DNA of 64,000 bases from Candidatus Poseidoniaceae archaeon (GTDB taxonomy: Archaea > Thermoplasmatota > Poseidoniia > Poseidoniales > Poseidoniaceae), in the NCBI GenBank assembly GCA_030747695.1, contig JASLKG010000002.1, positions 101,502-165,501 on the forward strand, read 5' to 3'. The notes under the pieces are model-generated. The model saw only the letters and a list, made by a program, of their open reading frames with translations, ran no database searches and was not told the origin of the DNA. Below, one piece after another: positions 45,146-54,730 of the stretch. A program made the translations under genes and the position numbers. The first letter of the stretch is position 1. Each line of letters opens with the position of its first letter.

Positions 45146-46666
45146 ATGCACTGGGCCGACTTCATGGCAACTAAACTTGCCGAAAGAGGAGGTAAGCACA
45201 TCATCGCTTCGGGCATCACTCCAAGTGGTGAATTTCACATAGGTCATCTACGTGAAATCTTAACGGGAGACATGATTGTAAGAGCGTGCAAGGAAGCAGG
45301 AATGGATGCTGAATCAGTATTCATAGTAGATACTGCTGATCCATTAAGGAAAGTATACTCATTTCTTTCTGATGATTATGAAAAATACATTGGCTGCCCA
45401 CTAGCCGAAATACCTGCTCCAGATTCTGAAGGTAAACCCTCAACTGATGGGCGCAATTATGCAGAGCATTTTCTTGAACCATTTCTGAATGCATTGGAAC
45501 AAATTGATGTTCGTCCAAGAATAATTGATAATTACTCATCTTATGCAAATGGAGAGTTTGCAGTTAGATCCAAAATCGCATGTGAAAAAGCAAATGAAAT
45601 TAAGGAAATTATTGAACGTATAAGTGGGAGGGAGCTTCCAGAAAATTGGTTTCCATACAACCCTTACGGGCATGATGGTTCACTAGATGGAGTGACTGTT
45701 ACTGGATTTGAATGGCCATTTGTTCATTGGGAGCAAAATGGTGAATCTGGTAAATCCGATTTGCGAAAGGCCGAAGGGAAGTTACCCTGGAGAGTTGATT
45801 GGCCAGCTAAGTGGGGAGGGATTGGAGTAACTTGCGAACCATTTGGAAAAGACCACGGTGCTGCAGGTGGTTCTTACGCTACCGGTAAAGAAATATCTCA
45901 ACTTTTTGGAGACAACCCTCCAATGCCTCTTGTTTATGAATGGATTTCACTAAAAGGTAAAGGCGCAATGTCATCATCTACAGGTAATACAATTGGTCCT
46001 TTAGAGGCATTGCAACTAGTTCCTCCTGAAATCCTGAGATACCTTATTGCATCTACAAAACCAAAGAAAGCAATAGAATTTGACACTGGAATGAGCCTAG
46101 TAGAATTAGCAGATGAATATGAGAGGCTATTATCGAGAGACTTTGATCTTGAACTTAGTGATGAAACTCTCTCACGTAGACAAAAAGTAGCAATTGAAGA
46201 TGCAAGAGGTGCATTACGCATGAGTAGAATAGGAGATTCTTCACAATCATCAATAAGTTTCAGACATCTTTCAATGTTAGCTCAAGTAAAAAACGATGAA
46301 GAAATTATTTCTCTAATTGGGGAGAGTATTTTCCAGAGACTAAAACAAATGAGAAATTGGATTAATGGACCACACTTTCCTGATGAATTAAGGATCTCTG
46401 TAAATAAAACTCCAATGGATGATCTTGATTCTAATATAACATCTGCACTGAGGTCAAGTTTGAGTGATTGCGAATGGAATGCAAATACAATCAAAGCAAC
46501 GATTTCTTCGACATTTAAAAATAACGGCATTGAAATGAAAACAGGGTTCCAAACGCTGTACTTGGCAATACTTGGTTCGGAAAAAGGACCTAGACTGGCA
46601 CCAATAATTGCCGAATTAGAAAGAGATCAGGTATTGCATCTACTCGGAGAACCTAAAGATTGCTAA
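45146..46666 (+). CDS. lysS: Lysyl-tRNA synthetase, class I
   Basis: This 506-residue class I enzyme charges tRNA-Lys. The HIGH motif is FHIGH at residues 30-34 (SGITPSGEFHIGH). The KMSK loop appears as KGAMSSSTGN, a form in which a residue before the Ser run differs from KMSSS. The class I LysRS occurs in most archaea and few bacteria, which supports the archaeal call. The ATG at 45146 follows GAGGTG, and the gene lies 9 bases after the GfcR-like gene. C-terminal helical anticodon domain is normal in length. Confidence 0.94.
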   Translation: MHWADFMATKLAERGGKHIIASGITPSGEFHIGHLREILTGDMIVRACKEAGMDAESVFIVDTADPLRKVYSFLSDDYEKYIGCPLAEIPAPDSEGKPSTDGRNYAEHFLEPFLNALEQIDVRPRIIDNYSSYANGEFAVRSKIACEKANEIKEIIERISGRELPENWFPYNPYGHDGSLDGVTVTGFEWPFVHWEQNGESGKSDLRKAEGKLPWRVDWPAKWGGIGVTCEPFGKDHGAAGGSYATGKEISQLFGDNPPMPLVYEWISLKGKGAMSSSTGNTIGPLEALQLVPPEILRYLIASTKPKKAIEFDTGMSLVELADEYERLLSRDFDLELSDETLSRRQKVAIEDARGALRMSRIGDSSQSSISFRHLSMLAQVKNDEEIISLIGESIFQRLKQMRNWINGPHFPDELRISVNKTPMDDLDSNITSALRSSLSDCEWNANTIKATISSTFKNNGIEMKTGFQTLYLAILGSEKGPRLAPIIAELERDQVLHLLGEPKDC

Positions 46667-46730
46667 AATTAGCACAGATACAAATTATCTGACCGGTCGA
46701 TTGAAAGAGGCAAGGGGGGTTTGCGATAAC

Positions 46731-47918
46731 ATGGGCGGGGTATATTGTCCGGGTTGTGAGGCTTTAGTCGAGCCAGCAGCAAAGTTTTGTCTCGCCTGTG
46801 GTAATGACCTTACAATACATGGTCCTATTACTGCAACTGGACACGATTTAAACCAGTTGAAGGATGTAATTAGGACTCGTGATGACCTTTCTATGGCCGA
46901 AAAATTTGATATGATTGCTAAGGTGGAAGATGGTGCAAATCCTATACTTCTTGGCATTGCTGCGCCGGCAGATGGAGATGATACGGAAATAGAAATCACA
47001 TCGGAAGGTGACGAAGATTCTGCTGATGATTCTTCCAATGTATTCAAACACTACCAATTCGGTGAATCTGCTGCTGCATCTGCCGCGGTAAGAGCAACTG
47101 TCAGAGGAACAGATGGGTGGGTGTTAGTACAAAAAGGAACTCTAGATTTATCCGAAGGTATGTTTAGAGATGCGATGAACCTTGGAATGGAGGCAAGTAC
47201 GCATATTCATGATGTTTCAAGTGGTGAACATGAAGGCATAGATCCTGAAGCTATGAGATCAATTCCTGTTCTCAAACCACCAAAACGCAGCTTCTGCCCA
47301 AAATGTGGTTCAGATATTCATGCAAACACGATGCTACAATGGAGAAAGTGGAGAGATTCCTCTGGAGATGTTGTTTCAATGCAACTTGAAGCATCGATGG
47401 AAACTGCTCTAATCCAAGTGGCATCTCATTACTTGACTGTCATTGACAATATTAAATCGGAAAATGACTCTGTCGATGAAGAAGCAATTAGGAAGAAAAT
47501 TGAGAAAGAAGTACGAGCAGAACTTGAAGAAGAGTTTGAAGGACGCGGGGTGGCGCAAAAGAAAACTACTGCTACTAAATCTTCAAAGCAATCTAAATCC
47601 AAGCCTAAAGAAACTAAAAGTAAACCAAAGAAAGCAGGTGGATTATTTGGTGCAAAGAAACCAAAAAGAACTTTTGAAGGTGAGCCCGGAGATAAAGCCG
47701 ATTGGTTCCTTGCAGACGCATTGGATACGGTTTATGATCCACATGGGACAGGTAAGGTACTGAAACCTAAGACTATTGTTGCACGTTCTAGTGAAGGGAA
47801 CGTTAGAGTCCAAGATATTGTTAGAATTTACCATGCTGATGGAAGAGATGGAATTAGTGATTTAGCATGGACGAGCCCACTTACTGAATATATCATTGAA
47901 GCTTTTGATGAATGTTGA
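46731..47918 (+). CDS. Hypothetical protein with multiple zinc-ribbon motifs and a basic linker
   Basis: This is about 395 residues from the ATG at 46731 (MGGVYCPGC). It carries CPGC...CLAC at the N terminus and CPKC near residue 190. These could form one double-zinc-ribbon and one half site. In between is an acidic stretch, and after about residue 250 a long coiled-coil-like, then Lys/Ser-rich, linker (KSSKQSKSKPKETKSKPKK). A globular C-terminal part (GDKADWFLADAL to the end) follows. No known function. The basic linker suggests nucleic-acid contact. It sits between lysS and the convergent carB. Confidence 0.7.
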   Translation: MGGVYCPGCEALVEPAAKFCLACGNDLTIHGPITATGHDLNQLKDVIRTRDDLSMAEKFDMIAKVEDGANPILLGIAAPADGDDTEIEITSEGDEDSADDSSNVFKHYQFGESAAASAAVRATVRGTDGWVLVQKGTLDLSEGMFRDAMNLGMEASTHIHDVSSGEHEGIDPEAMRSIPVLKPPKRSFCPKCGSDIHANTMLQWRKWRDSSGDVVSMQLEASMETALIQVASHYLTVIDNIKSENDSVDEEAIRKKIEKEVRAELEEEFEGRGVAQKKTTATKSSKQSKSKPKETKSKPKKAGGLFGAKKPKRTFEGEPGDKADWFLADALDTVYDPHGTGKVLKPKTIVARSSEGNVRVQDIVRIYHADGRDGISDLAWTSPLTEYIIEAFDEC

Positions 47919-50900
47919 TTAGTAATTAACTTCCAATTTTACTGGTTCTAATTTACATTCTCTGTTTGCTCTGATTGCATTAACTTCCATAGTTGCACCA
48001 CTCATTGTAGTTACAAAGGGGATATTCATCTCAACAGCAAGTCTTCTCATCATATTTCCATCTCGCACTGCACCTCCTGAGATTGTGGGAACATTTACTA
48101 TGAAATTTACAAGACCTTTTCTCATCAAATCTAAAGCATCTGGATGCTTTCTTTCTGCGATTCTATATACGGTTTGTACTTCTATCTGATTTGCGCGTAA
48201 AACGTCTGAAGTTCCAGGTGTTGCATAAAGCGTGAAGCCCATTTTGTATAGTTCCATAGCAACATCAACCAAATTTTGCTTATCTTCATCACGAACTGTC
48301 AAGTAAACACCACCTTCCGAAGCAACTGGGATCTCAGTAGCAAGTCTTGCTTTCAAATAAGCTACATCAGGACTTTTGTCAGAACCATAAACTTCTCCTG
48401 TTGATTTCATTTCTGGCCCTGGAGCAGGGTCTAATCCCTGTAGTTTTATGAATGGGAATACAGGTGCTTTCACTGAAACATGGCCGCTTGTCGGTTCGGG
48501 TATTTCCTGACTAGAAAGAGGTATACCAAGTGTAACCCTTGCAGCAATTCTAGCCATTGGCACTCCTGTAGCCTTAGCCACAAATGGTACTGTCCTACTA
48601 CTCCTAGGATTAACTTCCAAACAGTACAAATTTTCACCTTGTATTGCAAATTGAATATTGAAACATCCTTTGATCCCTAATCCAATCCCTATTTTTTTGG
48701 TTTCCATTCTTACTCTTTCAAGCATTTCTGCATCTATATTTTGCGTTGGTATGAAACAAGTAGAGTCCCCTGAATGAATTCCTGCTTCTTCCAGATGCTC
48801 CATTATTGCTCCTATTAATACATCTTCTCCATCCGATGCAGCATCTACATCTAATTCAATTGCATGACCAAGATATTCATCCACTAGTAAGGGTTTATCA
48901 GGTGCAAGGTAAGCCTCTTCCAAATATGCTTCTAATTGCTTTTCATTAGAGAGAATTTCCATACCTCTACCTCCTAGGACATAAGATGGCCTTATCAAAA
49001 CTGGAAATCCAATTTCTTCAACTGATTTTCTAACATCATCTGAACTAGTTCCAGTTGAACCCCTTGGCATTTTCAAATTGATACTCCGGGCAAATTCTTC
49101 AAATCTTTCTCTATCACTTGCTTGATCGATGGAATCACAGGATGTACCTAAAATCTGTACATCCAAATCGAGTGAAGGCAGTCTAGAGTGAAGAGGAAGT
49201 GCCAAATTTATTGCAGTTTGACCACCGAATTGTAATAAAACCCCATGAGCCCTCTCTCTAAGCAATACCTCTGTTACATATTCCAAGGTCAATGGCTCGA
49301 AATAAAGGCGATCTGATGTGTCAAAGTCTGTCGATACTGTTTCGGGATTGTTATTCATCAATACAGCGTCCATTCCGGCTTCACGGATCGCTTTAACAGC
49401 ATGTACACATCCATAATCGAACTCAATACCTTGTCCTATACGAATTGGGCCTGACCCAATAACGACTTGCCTTGTTTTTGTACGGCTTTCGATATCAGGA
49501 AGTAAATCAATTTGATTAGCGCCATTTGGTTCATAAGTCGAATAATAATATGGAGTTTTGGCAGCGAATTCAGCAGCACAAGAATCTACCATCCTATAGA
49601 TTGGATGGATTGAATTTGCATGCCTAATAGTCATAACTGCTTTTTCACCGCGATTCGCAGGTATCTCCTTCAAACCTAATGGAGGGAAACCAGATAACGC
49701 ATCTGCAATATGCCCATCTGTCATACCATGTGATTTCCATCTTCTTACCTGTTTGGCTGTTAACTCAGAAGGCATACACCCTGCTTTTACTACTTCTAAC
49801 TCAAGATTCGCAATCTTCTCAAATCCGTACAAAAACCATCTAGTTATTCTAGTAATTTCATGTACTTTCTCAACCGACCATCCTCTTCTAAATGCCTCAA
49901 TCAAGGCACCCATTCTTCGATCTGTTGCAATATTAAGCCAATCTACCAATACGCTGTCAGGTAACGACTCATGAGCTCTTTCAGCCATTCCTTCTCCTTC
50001 TGATTCGTCAGCCTTTGTAAGTGGCCTTGGATGCGGAGAACCTTGCTCGAGTGAAGCCCATGCCTTGAGGAATGCTTCTTCAAAACAACGCCCTATAGCC
50101 ATAACTTCGCCTGTTGATTTCATTGAAGTTCCAAGAGTTCTATCTGCGGTTCTAAATTTGTCGAATGGCCACCTTGGTATCTTAACCACACAATAATCCA
50201 ATGTTGGTTCGAAAGCAGCTGTAGTTCCCTCACCTGTGATTGGATTAGGTAATTCATCTAAAGTATAACCTACAGCAATCTTAGCTGCCATTCTTGCGAT
50301 TGGATAGCCTGTAGCTTTAGATGCTAATGCAGAAGACCGTGAGACTCTTGGATTAACCTCAATAACTCTCACTTCACCTGTTGATTGGTTGACTGCAAAC
50401 TGAACATTGCAACCTCCCTTAATATTCAATGCTCGAATCAATGATAGAGACATATCTCGTAACATCATGTGATCCCTATCTGAAAGTGATTGTACCGGCG
50501 CTACTACCGTGGATTCACCTGTATGCACACCCATCGGATCGATATTTTCCATTGTACATACTATTGTACAATTATCTGCAGTGTCTCGCATTACTTCATA
50601 CTCATATTCCTGCCAACCAAGAATACTTTCCTCAATCAAAACCTGTCCAATTCTACTATTCCTTAGACCAAGGGTTGCAATTTCAACCAATTCTCCTGTA
50701 TTCCAGGCAGTGCCTCCGCCTAATCCCCCTAGGGTGAATGCTGGCCTGATCAAGATTGGCCAACTACCTATGTTCTCAGCCGCATCAATTACTTCAGACA
50801 TTGAATTACAGGCTATTGCATCCGAGATAGGGAGATCTATATCCAAGCATACTTGGTTAAACAAATCTCTATCTTCCGCTTTATCAATTGCGTCTAAATC

Positions 50901-51254
50901 TGAGCCAATAAGTTCGACTCCAAGTTTTTCTAAGACACCACTGTGTGCTAATTCACTTGCTATATTTAATGCCGTTTGGCCACCCATTCCTGCTAGAAGA
51001 GCATCCGGTCTCTCTATCTCCAATATTCGTGTAATTGAATCAGGTAATAACGGTTCGATGTAAACCACATCCGCCATTTCTGGATCATTTTGAATTGTAG
51101 CCGGATTAGAATTAACCAAGATTACCTTGTAACCATCTTCCCTTAATGCTTGAACAGCTTGTGAACCTGAAAAATCAAACTCAGCTGCTTGTCCTATTTT
51201 TATAGGACCCGAACCAAGAACAAGAATCGATTCTATGTCGTCACGACGAGGCAT
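47919..51254 (-). CDS. carB: Carbamoyl-phosphate synthase, large subunit
   Basis: This subunit of about 1,111 residues makes carbamoyl phosphate for arginine and pyrimidines. It holds two homologous ATP-grasp halves, with LGSGPIKIGQAAEFDFSG at the start of the first and GSGPIRIGQGIEFDYGC at the start of the second. Each contains ATP-grasp segments such as LIRPAFTLGGLGGG and LIRPSYVLGGRGM. An MGS-like allosteric domain ends the chain. The ATG at 51254 (MPRRDDIESIL), 8 bases after GGAGGT, is preferred to the TTG at 51269. It overlaps the carA stop by 14 bases, so the pair is translationally coupled. Confidence 0.96.
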   Translation of the reverse strand: MPRRDDIESILVLGSGPIKIGQAAEFDFSGSQAVQALREDGYKVILVNSNPATIQNDPEMADVVYIEPLLPDSITRILEIERPDALLAGMGGQTALNIASELAHSGVLEKLGVELIGSDLDAIDKAEDRDLFNQVCLDIDLPISDAIACNSMSEVIDAAENIGSWPILIRPAFTLGGLGGGTAWNTGELVEIATLGLRNSRIGQVLIEESILGWQEYEYEVMRDTADNCTIVCTMENIDPMGVHTGESTVVAPVQSLSDRDHMMLRDMSLSLIRALNIKGGCNVQFAVNQSTGEVRVIEVNPRVSRSSALASKATGYPIARMAAKIAVGYTLDELPNPITGEGTTAAFEPTLDYCVVKIPRWPFDKFRTADRTLGTSMKSTGEVMAIGRCFEEAFLKAWASLEQGSPHPRPLTKADESEGEGMAERAHESLPDSVLVDWLNIATDRRMGALIEAFRRGWSVEKVHEITRITRWFLYGFEKIANLELEVVKAGCMPSELTAKQVRRWKSHGMTDGHIADALSGFPPLGLKEIPANRGEKAVMTIRHANSIHPIYRMVDSCAAEFAAKTPYYYSTYEPNGANQIDLLPDIESRTKTRQVVIGSGPIRIGQGIEFDYGCVHAVKAIREAGMDAVLMNNNPETVSTDFDTSDRLYFEPLTLEYVTEVLLRERAHGVLLQFGGQTAINLALPLHSRLPSLDLDVQILGTSCDSIDQASDRERFEEFARSINLKMPRGSTGTSSDDVRKSVEEIGFPVLIRPSYVLGGRGMEILSNEKQLEAYLEEAYLAPDKPLLVDEYLGHAIELDVDAASDGEDVLIGAIMEHLEEAGIHSGDSTCFIPTQNIDAEMLERVRMETKKIGIGLGIKGCFNIQFAIQGENLYCLEVNPRSSRTVPFVAKATGVPMARIAARVTLGIPLSSQEIPEPTSGHVSVKAPVFPFIKLQGLDPAPGPEMKSTGEVYGSDKSPDVAYLKARLATEIPVASEGGVYLTVRDEDKQNLVDVAMELYKMGFTLYATPGTSDVLRANQIEVQTVYRIAERKHPDALDLMRKGLVNFIVNVPTISGGAVRDGNMMRRLAVEMNIPFVTTMSGATMEVNAIRANRECKLEPVKLEVNY

Positions 51255-52563
51255 TTTCATAACCTCCAAGATGTGTATCTACTGTGTCCCTGAATCTTCT
51301 AAAAAGGGGATAAGCGTCATGCGGCCCAGGAGCTGCTTCTGGATGAAACTGTACTGTAAAAACTGGTTTATCCTTGATGTCCAAACCTTCTACTGTACGG
51401 TCATTAGCATTAACAAATCTAACTACTGCTTCACCACCATGCATATTTGGACCGGGGTCAGAACATGCACCAGAAGGATGAGCTGCAAGCATTCCAGAAT
51501 TAGGATCTGCTACTGCAAACCCGTGATTTTGACTAGTTATCCAAACTCTTCCACTTTGCAAATCGACACAGGGTTGGTTTGCACCTCTGTGACCATATTT
51601 CATTTTGTAAGTTTGCAAGCCACTAGCCAATCCAAGCAATTGGTGCCCTAAACATATACCCATCACAGGCATACCTGATTTTATTGCATCTGCAAGTGTA
51701 TTACGGGCTAAAGTGGCTTTTCCAGGATGGGCTGGATCCCCAGGCCCATTTGAACAGAATAAAGCCACAATATCGTATGACTTCGCTTCAGTAAAAGATG
51801 TGTTTGGTGGGCACCAAACTACTTCAAAATAACTACATAGAGACCTCAAAATGTTATATTTTATTCCACAGTCTAAGGCTGCTATACGAGGAAGTGGGTT
51901 GCCGAAACTATCTTTGGAATTTGGATTAATTATGACCGGCTCATCTATTGAAACTTCATCAACGAGATCTTCCAACTCAGGCGAAGTCATTGTCTCTAGA
52001 TGCTTTCTCAAATCTTCTTCTTCTTCTAACGGACCAAATACACATAATACACAACCATGTTCCCTTACCCTTCGTGTAATTGCTCTTGTGTCTATATTCT
52101 CAATCCCAGGAACGCCATGAAATGAAAGAAAATCTGAAATGGAAGCTATAGAATCTCTATGATCTGGATTTTTCATGGCATGCCTTACTACAACACCCCT
52201 TGGCCAAACGTTGGATGATTCACTAATGCCTTGGTGTATACCGTAATTACCAATCAGGGGATATGTAAATGTCAAAACTTGACCTGCAAAGGAAGGATCG
52301 GTTAGTGATTCCTGATAACCGGTCATACCTGTTGTGAAAACTAATTCCCCTGCTCCCCATGATTTTGCTCCAAAGAGTGTGCCTGTATACCGGCCGCCAT
52401 CCGCCATCAATAATACGCCTTTACCTGATGCAGAATCAGGTATTTCGCCACCAGATATTATCTCATCAGTTGCATCTGGAAATACGATATTATCGCCGCC
52501 AAGAGTATCTCTTTTCTGAGACCAAGCAGCCGACATCGCCTTTGCTGAATTGATAGGGGTCAT
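51241..52563 (-). CDS. carA: Carbamoyl-phosphate synthase, small (glutaminase) subunit
   Basis: This glutamine amidotransferase subunit of about 440 residues supplies ammonia to CarB. It has a CPSase small-chain N-terminal domain (GVLLMADGGRYTGTLFG) and a class I GATase domain with the nucleophile motif GICLGHQLLG. The His/Glu pair lies in FHPEAAPGPHD. The start is not settled. I use the ATG at 52563 (MTPINSAKAM), while ATGs at 52569 and 52536 and a longer frame to 52611 are possible; only residues from about GVLLMADGG onward are conserved. carB follows with a short overlap. Confidence 0.92.
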   Translation of the reverse strand: MTPINSAKAMSAAWSQKRDTLGGDNIVFPDATDEIISGGEIPDSASGKGVLLMADGGRYTGTLFGAKSWGAGELVFTTGMTGYQESLTDPSFAGQVLTFTYPLIGNYGIHQGISESSNVWPRGVVVRHAMKNPDHRDSIASISDFLSFHGVPGIENIDTRAITRRVREHGCVLCVFGPLEEEEDLRKHLETMTSPELEDLVDEVSIDEPVIINPNSKDSFGNPLPRIAALDCGIKYNILRSLCSYFEVVWCPPNTSFTEAKSYDIVALFCSNGPGDPAHPGKATLARNTLADAIKSGMPVMGICLGHQLLGLASGLQTYKMKYGHRGANQPCVDLQSGRVWITSQNHGFAVADPNSGMLAAHPSGACSDPGPNMHGGEAVVRFVNANDRTVEGLDIKDKPVFTVQFHPEAAPGPHDAYPLFRRFRDTVDTHLGGYENASS

Positions 52564-52646
52564 AATCATTCGCAGTAATGCACAAAGAATACACGCATTT
52601 TTCTCGCGCACACACGCACGTGAGCAATGAGGGTACTTCTAGTTAG

Positions 52647-52664
52647 TAAGTAGTATTTTACTTA
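52647..52664. terminator. AT-rich inverted repeat at the trm56 end
   Basis: TAAGTA-GTATTT-TACTTA, overlapping the trm56 stop on the minus strand, could be a weak terminator hairpin before carA. The stem is AT-rich and only 6 bp. Confidence 0.3.
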
Positions 52665-53204
52665 TTTTGTATCATCGGATAAGTCATGTACAACCTTTCC
52701 ATTATTCACACCTTCAATCACAAGCCGAGCATCTTCAAATTGCCGAACACTGGCCGCCTCTCCAAACCATGCATCCATGAACAATGCTAGAGCTGCTACT
52801 TCAGAATGTGGTTGATTACCAACTGCTACATTGTGCTGACATAATTTGTAAACGTCTCCTGGCACTTTTGCACCTCCAACTATAATCAACACTGATTTAT
52901 CCCTGCGGATCTTTGGAATAGCTTCCCTAAATGGTTCTCCATACATGGTTAGATGGATTGCTACACCACCATTTTCTACATGTTTTCGAAGATAACTCAT
53001 ACCGGAAACATGGTTGCAATCTAGCTTACCTCCAAACCTGTCACTGACAGAACCCAAATTAGAAAATAACTCTTTGTCTTCATCACCAGATAGAAAGAAA
53101 CCATCGGCCCCAAATGCACGAGAAACTAGCCCAAGATGTGTTGTAATCCTAGGATCTCGTCCCTTGCGGTAACCCAAACGAAGCACATCTAGACGTTCTG
53201 GCAT
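52662..53204 (-). CDS. trm56: tRNA (cytidine(56)-2'-O)-methyltransferase aTrm56
   Basis: This 180-residue SPOUT-type methyltransferase acts on C56 in the T-loop of archaeal tRNAs. The family pattern is clear: VLRLGYRKGRDPRITTHLGL near the start, VGGAKVPGDVY in the middle and NVAVGNQPHSEVAALALF toward the end. The glycine-rich knot region binds SAM. The family is nearly confined to archaea and supports the archaeal origin. It lies upstream of carA on the same strand. Confidence 0.94.
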   Translation of the reverse strand: MPERLDVLRLGYRKGRDPRITTHLGLVSRAFGADGFFLSGDEDKELFSNLGSVSDRFGGKLDCNHVSGMSYLRKHVENGGVAIHLTMYGEPFREAIPKIRRDKSVLIIVGGAKVPGDVYKLCQHNVAVGNQPHSEVAALALFMDAWFGEAASVRQFEDARLVIEGVNNGKVVHDLSDDTK

Positions 53205-53229
53205 GATTCGGACGAGAGCGTACAGGATT

Positions 53230-53859
53230 TCAAGCCTCGGTATCTGCCACTAGTGCCTCTTCCTCGATAATTTCGGGTTCTGAGAAATCTAATTCGGGAT
53301 ATGATTCCATTAGTGCTTTTACCCATCCAAGTAGCCATGCATCGATGAGAAGTTTTGCTGCAAACCATGTTGTAGAACACAAAATCAACAATCTTACTGT
53401 CATCCATAATGCAGATGAAATTGAAATGTCGTCTACCATTCCAAGTACCGCTGGCTCACAGACATACAAGACTGCAAATACAAACATTACGCCACTAACT
53501 AAGCCAGGGAACAACTTGCCCATTTCTCTGCTGAAATCTGACAATAATGAACCCATAAATACCAATAAGGGAGCTAATATTGAAATCAATAAAAAGTCTG
53601 GTCCAAAGAATATAGATTCAAAGCCATTATCTCCAGCCTGTTGGACTGTTAACCACCAAAAGACCATCCAACCAGCAATTATTGATCCTACATATTTTGC
53701 TTTAGTGTGTATCATTTTAGGAATAGCAGCTCTATGAGGCGGATTTAACCGTGCAATAATTCGCTCCGCCAACTCAAGCTGTTCCTCATTTGGAAGCAAT
53801 GATAATTCTGAAATCTCCTCCTCTACGACCTCATCAATCGTAGCGTCGGCCTCAGACAT
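53230..53859 (-). CDS. Hypothetical membrane protein, about four spans
   Basis: This is a 209-residue protein from the ATG at 53859 (MSEADATIDEVV). An acidic, helical cytoplasmic N terminus (1-40) precedes about four membrane spans (near residues 56-70, 88-104, 117-133 and 147-170), and an acidic tail follows. The longer track ORF (to 54252) is antisense to folP and should be ignored. I recognise no family. It lies upstream of trm56 and divergent from folP, with 55 bases between the starts. Confidence 0.7.
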   Translation of the reverse strand: MSEADATIDEVVEEEISELSLLPNEEQLELAERIIARLNPPHRAAIPKMIHTKAKYVGSIIAGWMVFWWLTVQQAGDNGFESIFFGPDFLLISILAPLLVFMGSLLSDFSREMGKLFPGLVSGVMFVFAVLYVCEPAVLGMVDDISISSALWMTVRLLILCSTTWFAAKLLIDAWLLGWVKALMESYPELDFSEPEIIEEEALVADTEA

Positions 53860-53914
53860 AGGGTACCGTCTCTCTCCACATCTCATAAAGGCTGCCGCAG
53901 ACAGGAGGTGCAAT

Positions 53915-54730
53915 ATGGCGAATCTAGGGGGGCGTGTTGAAAGCCGAGTAAAAGTCATGGGCATAATTAATGCGACTCCTGATTCCTTCCACCCAGCATC
54001 ACGTTTAGGTGATTTTGAGAGAGCAATGGAAATGATTGAAAATGGTGCTGACTGGATTGACATAGGTGGAGAGTCAACTAGGCCTGGCGCAAATACTATT
54101 TCTATAGAAGAAGAGACTTCAAGGATAATACCCCTTGTAGAGAAGGTTTCCAAACACTGCAAGGTATCTGCTGACACTAGAAATGTAATTGTTGCAAGGG
54201 CTGCATTAGATGCTGGTGCTATGATGATTAACGATGTTAATGGATTACGCAATGAAGAAATGATTGAATTGATTTTGGAAAAGGAATGTCATGTTTGCAT
54301 AATGCACATGAAAGGAGAACCAGGGAATATGCAGGATAACCCTGAATACGAAAATGTGACTTCTGAAGTATTACAATATTTACTTTCTAAGGCGAATTAT
54401 TTAGTTTCCAGAGGCCATCCTGTAGACAAAATTTTCCTTGATCCAGGAATCGGTTTTGGCAAGAATCTAAATCACAATATTGAACTATTGAAATTAAGTT
54501 CTGAATTACGGCCATACTCCATACTATGGGGTGTTTCTAGAAAATCAATGATTGGACAGATTTGTGAACAATCATCAAGTGACAACCGGCTTGCAGGTAG
54601 CCTTGCAGTTGCAGCATACGCATTTGATCAAGGAATAAATATGATTAGAGTTCATGATGTAAGAGAACATGTTGACTTATTCAAAGTATTAAGAGTTCTA
54701 AAATCTCCTAGAGGTGTAAATGATGGCTGA
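53915..54730 (+). CDS. folP: Dihydropteroate synthase
   Basis: This 271-residue TIM-barrel enzyme of folate synthesis joins dihydropterin pyrophosphate to 4-aminobenzoate. Signatures: INATPDSF, DIGGESTRPGA, NDVNGL, HMKGEPGNMQ and FLDPGIGFGK. The ATG at 53915 follows AGGAGG by 7 bases. Some archaeal homologues instead serve methanopterin synthesis, but the close match and the FolB gene suggest a folate-type route. Its stop overlaps the TraB-like start by 11 bases. Confidence 0.93.
   Translation: MANLGGRVESRVKVMGIINATPDSFHPASRLGDFERAMEMIENGADWIDIGGESTRPGANTISIEEETSRIIPLVEKVSKHCKVSADTRNVIVARAALDAGAMMINDVNGLRNEEMIELILEKECHVCIMHMKGEPGNMQDNPEYENVTSEVLQYLLSKANYLVSRGHPVDKIFLDPGIGFGKNLNHNIELLKLSSELRPYSILWGVSRKSMIGQICEQSSSDNRLAGSLAVAAYAFDQGINMIRVHDVREHVDLFKVLRVLKSPRGVNDG

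Noticed and set aside
53860-54252. Upstream extension of the membrane protein ORF to 340 residues
   Set aside because: It is antisense to folP, and a natural start (MSEADATID) exists at 53859.
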